Below are positions 54,890 to 62,704 of a stretch of 64,000 nucleotides of DNA, piece after piece. The translations under genes and the position numbers were made by a program. The stretch's first letter is position 1, and each line of letters opens with the position of its first letter. This DNA is from Streptomyces lincolnensis (GTDB taxonomy: Bacteria; Actinomycetota; Actinomycetes; Streptomycetales; Streptomycetaceae): the NCBI RefSeq assembly GCF_001685355.1, contig NZ_CP016438.1, positions 7,626,001 through 7,690,000 on the forward strand, written 5' to 3'. Under the pieces are notes generated by a model. The model worked only from the letters and a program-made list of their open reading frames with translations. It was not told the DNA's origin and did not search any database.

Positions 54890-55500
54890 CGAGCCGCCCG
54901 GTCCGGTTCGGTGACGCAGTCCCCAGGACGGTCCCGCCATCTACGCCCCTCCGGCTGCCCTGGTACGGCGGTGCCGTGGGGAGGACTTCATCGTCCGTGC
55001 CTCCGGTGCCGGTTGGCGCACACGCGGGGCCCGTCGGAAGGGTCTGGCTGTTGGCGCCCCGTCCCGGCCGCCCCTGTACGGCGGTGCCGTCCGGAGGGCT
55101 CAACCCTCCGGGTCGGCTCCGCTGCCCCCACGGGGCGGGAGCCCGCCAGGAGTGCCCACCGCCCACGCCCCGGGCCCGGTCGCCCCCATTCGGCGGAGCC
55201 TGCCAGGACGGCCTCGCCGTTGGCATCTCGCTCCGGCTGCCCTCATGCCGAGGAGGTCCCCGGGCGGTCCCGACTTCAGCGCCCCGCTCCGGTTGCCCTC
55301 ATGCGCCGGAGGCCGTCGGGACGGTCTGATAGCCGGCGCCCCGCTCCGCTCGCTCCCCATGCGCCGGAGGCCATCAGGACTGTCTGACCGTTGGCACCGC
55401 GCACCGGTCGCCCTCGTGCGTCGGTGCCCGCCAGGAGCGTCTCACCGCCCCGTCCACGCCGCCCCCACGCCGTACAGCCCCTCAGGTCGGTCTCACCGTC
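54890..55500. repeat. Degenerate tandem repeat array, ~57-bp period, 10-11 units
   Basis: The 725-bp space between two convergent genes is filled by diverged units aligned on CTCCGG(C/T)TGCCCTCATGCG followed by CCGGAGGCC and a (C)AGGACGGTCT-like tail. Anchors (end of TGCCC or its variant) fall near 54960, 55017, 55073, 55127, 55184, 55242, 55298, 55356, 55413 and 55464, steps of 51-58 bp. A further unit is likely at ~54904. The best-matched units are at 55280-55400. No frame stays open across the array on either strand with conserved content, so it is probably non-coding. The last unit runs ~19 bp into the 3' end of the NYN-like gene. Confidence 0.75.
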
Positions 55501-55856
55501 CGAGGCCCCGCCACCGCCGCTCCCAACTCGCCGACGCGGTGGCGGAGTTCGCGGTCGGCTGTGATGACCAGTACGGGGCGGTCGCCCGCGCGGGCGACCA
55601 GGGTGACCATGTGGTCGTCTCCGCTGCCGGGTGCGGACTCCACGCGGACGCCCGGGACCGACTCGACGCCCCGGGCCGCGCCCTCGACCACGAGGACGAT
55701 GTCCGTGGGGCCGGAGTGCCCGGGTACGCCGTCGGCCGCGAGCCGGTCACGCAGGCGTTCCGCGGCTCCCCGGCGGTCGCGCCACCAGCCGTCGGGCACG
55801 GACCCGACGACGTTGGCGGCGTCCACGATCACCAGCAGTGGCGCGTTCTCGTCCAT
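55482..55856 (-). CDS. NYN/PIN-like domain protein
   Basis: A 124-aa protein resembling YacP/NYN ribonuclease-like domains. The acidic motif VIVDAANVVGS is at the N-terminus, DIVLVVEGAARG in the middle, and VLVITADRELRHRV near the C-terminus. These Asp positions would coordinate a metal in a PIN-fold nuclease. It has no signal peptide. Its 3' end abuts the 57-bp repeat array. Confidence 0.75.
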   Translation of the reverse strand: MDENAPLLVIVDAANVVGSVPDGWWRDRRGAAERLRDRLAADGVPGHSGPTDIVLVVEGAARGVESVPGVRVESAPGSGDDHMVTLVARAGDRPVLVITADRELRHRVGELGAAVAGPRTVRPT

Positions 55857-55890
55857 GCGGCCAGGGTCCCACGCCCGGCGTCCGCCGAGC

Positions 55891-56790
55891 TCAGGTCTGG
55901 TGCGGCTCACCCTTCTCGTCGAAGCTCGCGAAGTACGCCGCGACCATGTCCTCGTCGCCGTGCCCCTGTGCCGCGGCCCGTTCCAGGCGTTCCGCGCTCG
56001 CGGCGGCGACGTCGAGCCGGACGCCGTACCGCTCGCCCGCCCGGACGATGAGCCGGGCGTCCTTGGCGGCGGTGGAGACCGCGAACTGGGCGGGGGAGAG
56101 CCGGTCGTCGAGGACGAGCGCGGACTTGGCACGCAGGTACCCCATGTCGAGCGGGCCGCCCTCGATGAGGTCGAAGAAGCCGTTCGGGTCGACGTCGAGC
56201 GCCTTGGACAGCGCCAGGACCTCACCGGCCGCCGCCGTCGCCGCCAGCACCCAGCTGTTGGCCACCAGTTTCAGCCGGGTCGCGCTGCCCGCCGCGCCGT
56301 CCTCACCCGTCCAGACCGTGCGCGCGCCGACCGCCTCGAAGACCGGCGTCACCGCGGCCCGCTCCCCGAGAGGCCCGGCGGCCAGCACCGTCAGCTGCCC
56401 GGCCTCGGCGGGCTGACGGGTGCCCAGCACCGGTGCGTCGAAGAAGACCAGGCCGTGCTCGCGGGCGAAGTCGGCGAGCTCGCCCACCGCTTCGACACCC
56501 GCGGTCGTCGACTGCACCCAGGCGGCTCCCCGGCGCAGCGCGGGCGCGGCCTGCCGCATCACGTCCAGGGCGGCGGGACCGTCGTAGAGCATCGTCAGGA
56601 CGGCGTCGGCGCCGCGGACGGCCTCGGCGGGGGAGTCGGTGACGGTGATGCCGTCGGCGGTGAGGGGCTCGGCCTTGTCGCGGGTGCGGTTCCAGGCGCG
56701 GACGGTGTGTCCGTGGCGGGCGAGGTTGCGGGCCATCGCGGCCCCCATGATCCCGGTCCCGAGGACACTGACGGTGAGCTGGTCGGTCAT
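55891..56790 (-). CDS. NAD(P)-dependent beta-hydroxyacid dehydrogenase family protein
   Basis: A 299-aa protein of the 3-hydroxyisobutyrate/6-phosphogluconate dehydrogenase-like family. The N-terminal Rossmann motif is VLGTGIMGAAMARNL, the substrate motif region reads DAPVLGTRQPAEAGQLTV, and the catalytic Lys is expected in RLKLVANSWVLA. This corresponds to the glyoxylate/succinic-semialdehyde-reductase-like or imine-reductase branches; the substrate is unknown. It starts at ATG 56790. The NYN-like gene follows 34 bp downstream on the same strand. Confidence 0.87.
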   Translation of the reverse strand: MTDQLTVSVLGTGIMGAAMARNLARHGHTVRAWNRTRDKAEPLTADGITVTDSPAEAVRGADAVLTMLYDGPAALDVMRQAAPALRRGAAWVQSTTAGVEAVGELADFAREHGLVFFDAPVLGTRQPAEAGQLTVLAAGPLGERAAVTPVFEAVGARTVWTGEDGAAGSATRLKLVANSWVLAATAAAGEVLALSKALDVDPNGFFDLIEGGPLDMGYLRAKSALVLDDRLSPAQFAVSTAAKDARLIVRAGERYGVRLDVAAASAERLERAAAQGHGDEDMVAAYFASFDEKGEPHQT

Positions 56791-56943
56791 GATCGTCGAC
56801 TTCCTGTTCTCGTACGGTGCCTGCGGCCATGGACCAGCCTGCCCGATCGGCGCCCGGGACGAGGACAGCGCCCCGGCACCCACGAGAGTCCCCCGACAGG
56901 GGCCGACACGCGACGAGTCACCCCCTCCGCTTAGAGTGAACCG

Positions 56944-57960
56944 GTGAACGGCGACTGGCTCATACGCGGCCGAGACGGCCGGCTCAGTGTGTATCTGTCC
57001 ACGGACGACGCCGTCCTGTGCCGGGCCGAGCACGGCCCCGGCGGTCCCTGGGACGCACCCCGGCGCGTCGGCGGCACCCAGAAACTGCATCCCGTGCTCG
57101 CGGTCGGCCAGGGCGCCGACGGCTACGCCCATCTGGTCTCCTGGCGGCCCACCACCGGCGGTGAGTCCGGCCTCGTGCACTCCACGCACTTCCGGCCCCG
57201 CCTCGCGGCCCTCGACTGGATGCCCGTCGGGCACCCGGACAAGCGGGGCAAGCGCACCGGCACCCCCGCCGTCGCCGTGGACGCCCAGGGCCGCGCCCAT
57301 GTCTTCGTCCGCAACACGGCCGGCGGGGTGAGCATGGTCGCCCAGAAGGAGAAGGGCGGCTGGGACCCCTGGCGCGACCTCAAGGGCGGTGACGTACAGG
57401 AGGAGTTGGCGGCCGTGACGGGGGAGTCCGGGCGCGTGGAGCTGTACGCGGCCGCGCCGGGCGCCATCCTGCACTGGCGGCAGGAGGAACCGGGCGCGCA
57501 GCCGGTCCTTCGGGAGACCATCGAGGCCGACGTCCGTCCCGGCACCCTGAGCGCGCTCGCGACCTCCCCCGACAGCACGACCCTGTTCTACGCCGACGTC
57601 TCCGGCGACCTGTGCGCCTGGCGTCCCGGCGGCAAGCCGGCCGTCCTGCTCGCCTCCGCCGGACCGGGCCCGGTCCGCGCCGTCCGCTGCGAACTCGACG
57701 GCTACGACTGCACGTTGATCGCCCAGCGCTCCGCGAGCGGCCGGGTGGCCTTCGCCGCCTACCCGACCGAGCAGGAGTCGGCGGGCGCCTGGTGGACCGA
57801 GTCGGGGCCGCAACTCCCCATGGACGCCGAGGTGTCGCTCACTGTCGACGAGGACGACCGGGTCGTCGCGGCGACCCTCTCGGCGTCGGGCGGACAGCTG
57901 TTCCTGACCCGCCGCAAGGACGAGCCGGTGCTCGCCCTGGAGGCATGGCGCCAGGTCTGA
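56944..57960 (+). CDS. Putative beta-propeller protein of unknown function
   Basis: A 338-aa protein without a signal peptide or membrane segment. Repeated short strands with W-x-P/D blocks (GPWDAPRRVGG, GWDPWRDLKGG, WRPGGKPAVLL, AWWTESGPQLP) at ~45-60 residue intervals suggest a five- to seven-bladed propeller similar to PLL/tectonin-type lectins. No catalytic motif is seen. The GTG start is at 56944, 20 bp after the stop of the preceding open stretch, and a distinct ribosome site is weak. It may bind sugars or proteins. Confidence 0.7.
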   Translation: MNGDWLIRGRDGRLSVYLSTDDAVLCRAEHGPGGPWDAPRRVGGTQKLHPVLAVGQGADGYAHLVSWRPTTGGESGLVHSTHFRPRLAALDWMPVGHPDKRGKRTGTPAVAVDAQGRAHVFVRNTAGGVSMVAQKEKGGWDPWRDLKGGDVQEELAAVTGESGRVELYAAAPGAILHWRQEEPGAQPVLRETIEADVRPGTLSALATSPDSTTLFYADVSGDLCAWRPGGKPAVLLASAGPGPVRAVRCELDGYDCTLIAQRSASGRVAFAAYPTEQESAGAWWTESGPQLPMDAEVSLTVDEDDRVVAATLSASGGQLFLTRRKDEPVLALEAWRQV

Positions 57961-57986
57961 GGCCTGTGGAGGGCGCCCGGGCCCGG

Positions 57987-58003
57987 TGATACGTGGCGTA
58001 TCA
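57987..58003. promoter_or_regulatory. Palindrome upstream of the exopolysaccharide genes
   Basis: TGATACG-TGG-CGTATCA, 7-bp perfect arms with a 3-bp centre, about 195 bp upstream of the nucleotide-sugar dehydrogenase start. The remaining spacer includes the AT-rich stretch at 58070-58115, likely the promoter. The regulator is unknown. Confidence 0.5.
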
Positions 58004-58196
58004 GGGACCTGAGACACATGAGGTGCACGGAGGGTTGTATGGGCCTTCGCGTGACAAGTGGCACTCGGGAAACTTTAAGAAGCTGTGGTTAAAACGTGAA
58101 AATGCTTGCTAGCCTCCCTGCGTTTGTTCGAATTATCGGGAGACCGATGTAGCACCGGCACCCGGCGGACGCCGGAACGGGGTTGGGAATGTTGTC

Positions 58197-59468
58197 GTGA
58201 GCAGATCCTCCACGGCGGATCTAGTCGTTGTCGGGCTCGGCTACGTGGGCCTTCCGTTGGCCCGCTCCGCCGCCGCCGCGGGCCTGAAGGTGGTGGGTCT
58301 CGACCGCAGCCGACGCGTGGTCGACGGACTGAACGCCGGCCGTTCGCACGTGGACGACATCACCGACGCCGAAGTCGCCGCCATGCTGGAGCAGGGCTTC
58401 GAGGCCGTCGACCGGGCCGAGGTCATCGCGGACGCCGCCGCGGTCGTCGTCTGCGTCCCGACCCCGCTCACCGACCACGGCGCCCCCGACCTCGGCGCGG
58501 TGCACGCGGCCGTCGACGACATCGCCGCCCACCTGCGCGCCGGCACGCTCGTCGTGCTGGAGTCGACGACCTACCCGGGCACCACCGACGAGGTCGTCCG
58601 CCCGCGCCTGGAGGCCGGCGGACTGCGCGTCGGCACCGACTTCCACCTCGCCTTCTCCCCGGAGCGCATCGACCCGGGCAACCCCTCCTACGGCCTGGAG
58701 AACACCCCCAAGGTCGTCGGCGGCATCACCGCGGACTGCACCAAGGCCGCCCGCGCCCTCTACGAGCGCTTCGTGAACAAGGTCGTCGAGGCCAAGGGCA
58801 CCCGCGAGGCCGAGATGGCCAAGCTCCTGGAGAACACCTACCGGCACGTCAACATCGCCCTCGTCAACGAGATGTCGATGTTCTGCCGCGAGATCGGCGT
58901 CGACCTCTGGGACGCGATCCGCTGCGCCTCCACCAAGCCGTTCGGCTTCGCGCCCTTCTACCCGGGCCCGGGCGTCGGCGGTCACTGCATCCCGATCGAC
59001 CCCAACTACCTGTCGTACAAGGTGCGTTCGCTGGGCATCCCGTTCCGGTTCGTGGAACTCGCGCAGGAGATCAACCAGCGCATGCCCGTGCATGTCGTCA
59101 ACCGCGCGGCCGACCTCCTCAACGACCAGGGCAAGGCCGTCCGCGGCTCCCGGGTCCTGCTCCTCGGCGTGACCTACAAGCCGGACATCTCCGACCAGCG
59201 CGAGAGCCCGGCCCTGGCCGTCGCGGAGGCGCTCCTGGCGCGCGGCGCCGAACTCGTCTACTTCGACCCGCGTGTCGAGGACTGGCGGGTCGGCGGCGCG
59301 AGCGTGGAGCGGGTGGAGGACTACCTGGCCGCGGCCGGGGAGGCCGACCTCACGATCCTGCTCCAGCCCCACCGCGAGATCGAACTGGACGTGCTCGCCG
59401 ACCGGGCCCGCGCCCTCTTCGACACCCGCGGCAAGTCCGCCGACCACCCCCGGGTGGTCAAGCTGTGA
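58197..59468 (+). CDS. Nucleotide-sugar 6-dehydrogenase
   Basis: A 423-aa UDP-glucose/UDP-GlcNAc/UDP-ManNAc 6-dehydrogenase family enzyme that oxidises the C6 hydroxyl of a nucleotide sugar to the uronic acid with two NAD+. It has the Rossmann motif VVGLGYVGLPLA, the sugar-binding FSPERIDPGN, catalytic Cys264 in GVGGHCIPIDP, and a C-terminal second Rossmann domain (VLLLGVTYKPDISDQRESP). The sequence leans to the WbpA/WecC (N-acetylhexosamine) side rather than classic Ugd, but this is not decisive. GTG start; overlaps the next gene by GTGA, indicating the uronate is used by the adjacent synthase. Confidence 0.92.
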   Translation: MSRSSTADLVVVGLGYVGLPLARSAAAAGLKVVGLDRSRRVVDGLNAGRSHVDDITDAEVAAMLEQGFEAVDRAEVIADAAAVVVCVPTPLTDHGAPDLGAVHAAVDDIAAHLRAGTLVVLESTTYPGTTDEVVRPRLEAGGLRVGTDFHLAFSPERIDPGNPSYGLENTPKVVGGITADCTKAARALYERFVNKVVEAKGTREAEMAKLLENTYRHVNIALVNEMSMFCREIGVDLWDAIRCASTKPFGFAPFYPGPGVGGHCIPIDPNYLSYKVRSLGIPFRFVELAQEINQRMPVHVVNRAADLLNDQGKAVRGSRVLLLGVTYKPDISDQRESPALAVAEALLARGAELVYFDPRVEDWRVGGASVERVEDYLAAAGEADLTILLQPHREIELDVLADRARALFDTRGKSADHPRVVKL

Positions 59469-61186
59469 CTTCCGAAGATGCGTACGTTCCCGGAGCCGTC
59501 GACTCCGGCGGCCGCCGCGCGCACCGCAAACGCCGGCACCTGAAGGTCTCGTACTTCGTCTTCCTCGGCCTCGCCGCACTCATCGCCACACGGCTCGACG
59601 CCGGCTCCCTGCACCTGTACTCGATGGGTGCGATGGGCCTGCTGGCCCTGAAGATGTTCGGTGCCCTCTTCTACCGTCCGGCCAAGGCCGGGCGGGAGGA
59701 GCTGGAGTACCTGGAGAACGCCTGGGTCACCGCGGTCATCCCGATCTACAACGAGGACCCGGTGATGTTCGAGCAGGGCATGCGCAGCCTCCTCGCGCAG
59801 AGCCGCCTGCCCAACGAGATCCACATCATCGACGACGCCAGCGCCAACGACTCCGGCATCCGGGCCGCGAAGAAGATGCGCCGCGAGTTCGAGGCCAAGG
59901 GCGTCAAGTACACGGTCAGCGTGCAGCCCGAGAACAAGGGCAAGCGCGAGGCGCTCGCCCTGGGCTTCCAGGCAGCGCCGTACACGGACATCTTCCTGTG
60001 CGTGGACTCGGACACGGTGCTCTCCCGGGACACGGTCCGTGAGCTGCTGCTGCCGATGGCCGACGAGAAGATCATGGCCTCCACCGGCATGGTCCTCGCG
60101 CTCAACCACGACAGCAACATCTTCACCCGCCTCCAGGACCTGCGCTACGGCAACTCCTTCCTCTTCGAGCGGGCCGCCTACTCCCGCCTGAAGTCGGTCC
60201 TGTGCTGCTGCGGCGCGCTGTCCGCCTACCGCGGCACGCTGGTGCGCAAGTACCTCGACGACTTCCTCAACCAGCAGTTCCTGGGCAAGCCGGCCGTCTT
60301 CGGCGACGACCGCCGCATGACCAACTACTGCCTGATGGAGGGCCAGGTCGTCTTCCAGGAGACCGCCGTGGGCTACACGGCCGTCCCCGAGAAGCTGCCG
60401 CACTTCCTGCGCCAGCAGGTCCGCTGGAACAAGTCCTTCTTCCGCGAGTCCCTGTGGGCCTTCCGCCACCAGAAGAAGTACCGCCCGGCGTTCTGGCTGA
60501 CCTGCATGGAACTGGCGCTGTGGCTGGTCTTCGGCTCGGCGATGTTCTACTCGATGGTGATCCTGCCCATCATCAAGCCCGAGCAGTTCGTCAACCACAT
60601 CGGCGACTACCTGGTCTTCATGGTCCTGATGGGCTACCTGCGCAACGTCCGCTACCTGGACTTCCCGCGCCGCGGCATGGGCTTCGTCAAGCGGTTCGGC
60701 ATGTTCCTCCTCGCGCCCATCTACGGCGTGATCCAGCTGACCCTGCTCACCCCGCTGCGCTTCTACGCCCTCTTCACCCTGCACAAGGGCAGTTGGGGCA
60801 CCCGCCAGGGCGGCGTCGAGGTGTCCGTGGCCGGCGACCACGAGGCCGACGTGACGGAGATCTTCGAGGAAGAGGACCCGTACTCGGACAAGAAGGTCAC
60901 CGAGACCCTCCAGTTGATGCGCCTCCAGGGCGTGGCCCTGCGCACCCGGCCCCGCCCCTCCGGCGGCATCCCCTCCCAGCCGCAGCCGATCCCCGGCTAC
61001 GACGAGCAGCAGCACGCGGGCGTCCCGCAGCAGCCCGTCTCCTGGGGGACACCGGCCCCGGCAGGGCAGCAGCAGTGGCAGGGCGGCGGCCACCACGATC
61101 CGTACCGGCAGCAGGGCTACGACCCGCAGCATCAGGGCGGTCACGTCGACCCCTCCTGGCAGCAGGGCAACGGCCAGGGCTGGTGA
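59465..61186 (+). CDS. Processive GT2 glycosyltransferase, hyaluronan/cellulose-synthase-like
   Basis: A 573-aa membrane polymerase. Two N-terminal helices (~28-70) are followed by the GT-A domain with IIDDASAND, the DxD in CVDSDTVLS, and the acceptor-binding GDDRRMTNYCL. The product-binding QQVRW (QxxRW) marks processive synthases, followed by C-terminal transmembrane helices (~340-440). A ~110-residue Gln/Pro/Gly-rich cytosolic tail ends the protein. It resembles NodC/HasA-type synthases. Coupling to a nucleotide-sugar dehydrogenase suggests a uronic-acid-containing beta-linked exopolysaccharide. A terminator hairpin follows. Confidence 0.9.
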   Translation: MTSEDAYVPGAVDSGGRRAHRKRRHLKVSYFVFLGLAALIATRLDAGSLHLYSMGAMGLLALKMFGALFYRPAKAGREELEYLENAWVTAVIPIYNEDPVMFEQGMRSLLAQSRLPNEIHIIDDASANDSGIRAAKKMRREFEAKGVKYTVSVQPENKGKREALALGFQAAPYTDIFLCVDSDTVLSRDTVRELLLPMADEKIMASTGMVLALNHDSNIFTRLQDLRYGNSFLFERAAYSRLKSVLCCCGALSAYRGTLVRKYLDDFLNQQFLGKPAVFGDDRRMTNYCLMEGQVVFQETAVGYTAVPEKLPHFLRQQVRWNKSFFRESLWAFRHQKKYRPAFWLTCMELALWLVFGSAMFYSMVILPIIKPEQFVNHIGDYLVFMVLMGYLRNVRYLDFPRRGMGFVKRFGMFLLAPIYGVIQLTLLTPLRFYALFTLHKGSWGTRQGGVEVSVAGDHEADVTEIFEEEDPYSDKKVTETLQLMRLQGVALRTRPRPSGGIPSQPQPIPGYDEQQHAGVPQQPVSWGTPAPAGQQQWQGGGHHDPYRQQGYDPQHQGGHVDPSWQQGNGQGW

Positions 61187-61194
61187 CCACATGA

Positions 61195-61228
61195 GGAAGA
61201 GGGGCGGCCGAACGGCCGCCCCTCTTCC
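61195..61228. terminator. Bidirectional terminator
   Basis: A perfect 15-bp stem, GGAAGAGGGGCGGCC with GGCCGCCCCTCTTCC and a GAAC loop, between the convergent synthase and deacetylase genes. Confidence 0.92.
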
Positions 61229-61243
61229 GGTTGTTCGCGGGCC

Positions 61244-62704
61244 TCACGTGTAGGAGGCCATCGCCTCCTCGACCGTGAGGACCGGGATACCGCGGTCGTC
61301 GATCGCCTTCATCAGCGCGGTCAGACCGGCCTTGCCGATCTCCGTGCTGGTCGCCGGCGTACCCGCGACGACCTTGTGCAGACACAGGATGAGCCAGTCG
61401 CCGTTCTTCACGCAGCGGTCGAGCCGGCCGCCCGCGCCCGTCACCCTCGACAGCGCCGTCCCGCCGATGCCCGTCCCGTCGTTGATACCGGTCAGTGCCT
61501 TGAGGCGGTACGGCATCGCCGGGGCGAAGGACTCGATCGTCTCGGAGATGATCGACCGGGCCGTGGTGAAGTGCCGGCTCGCGATCAGGTCCACCGGAAC
61601 ACCGTCGGAGGTCTTCTGGAACGCCCCGTGCGGATAGGCGAAGTGCTCGCTGCTGAACCCGTTGCCCACCAGCCACTCGCGCAGCTTGCGGAAGTCGTCG
61701 TCCGCCTGCTCCGCGGTGAGCTTGGGATAGCTCGCGGTGTGGGTGGCGTTGGCGTAGGAGTGCCCGGCCATCTCCCAGCCGGAGAAGTTCTGCATCGAGC
61801 GCATCTGGTCGATCGTCAGAAAGCTGCCCGTGCCGATCGCGTCGGCGATGTTGTAGACCGTGCCGGAGTAGCCGAAGGAGTCCATCACCGGGCGGGCCAG
61901 GTCGTGGATCGACTTGTGGGAGTCGTCGAAGGTGATCGAGACGACGCCCTTGGGGAAGACCGTGGCGGTGTCCGGTATCAGCTCCACGGCCTGGACCCGG
62001 TAGGTCACCGGACCGCCCGCGTTGTCGTACACGGCGAACGACATGTCGGTGAAGCCGGTCTTGGTGGACGGGACTCCGGCCGCCGAGATCGAGTACGTGC
62101 CGGCCGCGCTGGTGACATCGGCCCACTGGAGGTGGACCGTCACCCACTCCCCGGACTGCACGTAGTTGGCGGCGGTCCCCGAGTGCGCGTGGAAGGTCCA
62201 GGCGAAGTGGTTCGCGAGGGATCCGCTGCCCAGGTAGAAGACCAGCTTGGACAGGTTGGCCACGTCCTCGACCCGCAGCACCAGCCTGATCATCTTGCCC
62301 GTCAGGTTCTGCGCGGCCATCCCGGTCTTGCGGACGTAGGACTGCTTGCCGGTGCCGTTGGTGGTGACCCGCACCGACTGCGTCCCCCGGGCGAAGACGG
62401 TGGTGTCGTTCGCCTCCGCCGAGGCGGTGCCCGCGCCTCCCGGGGTCCAGCCGTGGGCGGCCTGGAACTGCTGGGACCAGGTGGCCCGGCGGTACTTGGG
62501 CCGGCGCCCGGACGGGGCGTAGGCGGGCGGTGTGGTCAGGCCGCCGATGGCCGCTTCGGCCTGGGCCGCAGCGGGCTGGGCGGACACGGTGTTGCCGAGC
62601 CATGCGGCGCCGCCGGCCAGCGCGACGCCACCGGTGCCGCCCATGAGCAGCGCGGCGCGCCGGCTAAGCGGGCGGGAACGGCCACGGTTTTGCTCCTTGC
62701 TCAA
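61244..62704 (-). CDS. Secreted polysaccharide deacetylase (CE4/NodB type)
   Basis: A 486-aa exported protein. The twin-arginine signal RPLSRRAALLMGG is followed by a hydrophobic core and AQPAAA cleavage region. Next comes a ~170-residue beta-sandwich, carbohydrate-binding-like module (FARGTQSVRVTTNGTGKQ...), then the NodB domain with metal/catalytic residues in SITFDDSHKS, the metal-binding His pair in AGHSYANATH, and FAYPHGAF. It would remove N- or O-acetyl groups from a glycan at the cell surface. The start is a TTG at 62704 with AGGAG just upstream, overlapping the stop of the CBM3-GH16 gene (TTGA). Confidence 0.87.
   Translation of the reverse strand: MSKEQNRGRSRPLSRRAALLMGGTGGVALAGGAAWLGNTVSAQPAAAQAEAAIGGLTTPPAYAPSGRRPKYRRATWSQQFQAAHGWTPGGAGTASAEANDTTVFARGTQSVRVTTNGTGKQSYVRKTGMAAQNLTGKMIRLVLRVEDVANLSKLVFYLGSGSLANHFAWTFHAHSGTAANYVQSGEWVTVHLQWADVTSAAGTYSISAAGVPSTKTGFTDMSFAVYDNAGGPVTYRVQAVELIPDTATVFPKGVVSITFDDSHKSIHDLARPVMDSFGYSGTVYNIADAIGTGSFLTIDQMRSMQNFSGWEMAGHSYANATHTASYPKLTAEQADDDFRKLREWLVGNGFSSEHFAYPHGAFQKTSDGVPVDLIASRHFTTARSIISETIESFAPAMPYRLKALTGINDGTGIGGTALSRVTGAGGRLDRCVKNGDWLILCLHKVVAGTPATSTEIGKAGLTALMKAIDDRGIPVLTVEEAMASYT

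Noticed and set aside
55100..55360. Small ORF within the 57-bp repeat region (minus strand)
   Set aside because: Arg/Pro/Gly composition typical of random high-GC frames, no ribosome site, and the frame is not shared by neighbouring units.
54890..55500. CRISPR array or pentapeptide-repeat gene
   Set aside because: Units are diverged throughout with no unique spacers, and no single frame carries a conserved repeat peptide through the array.
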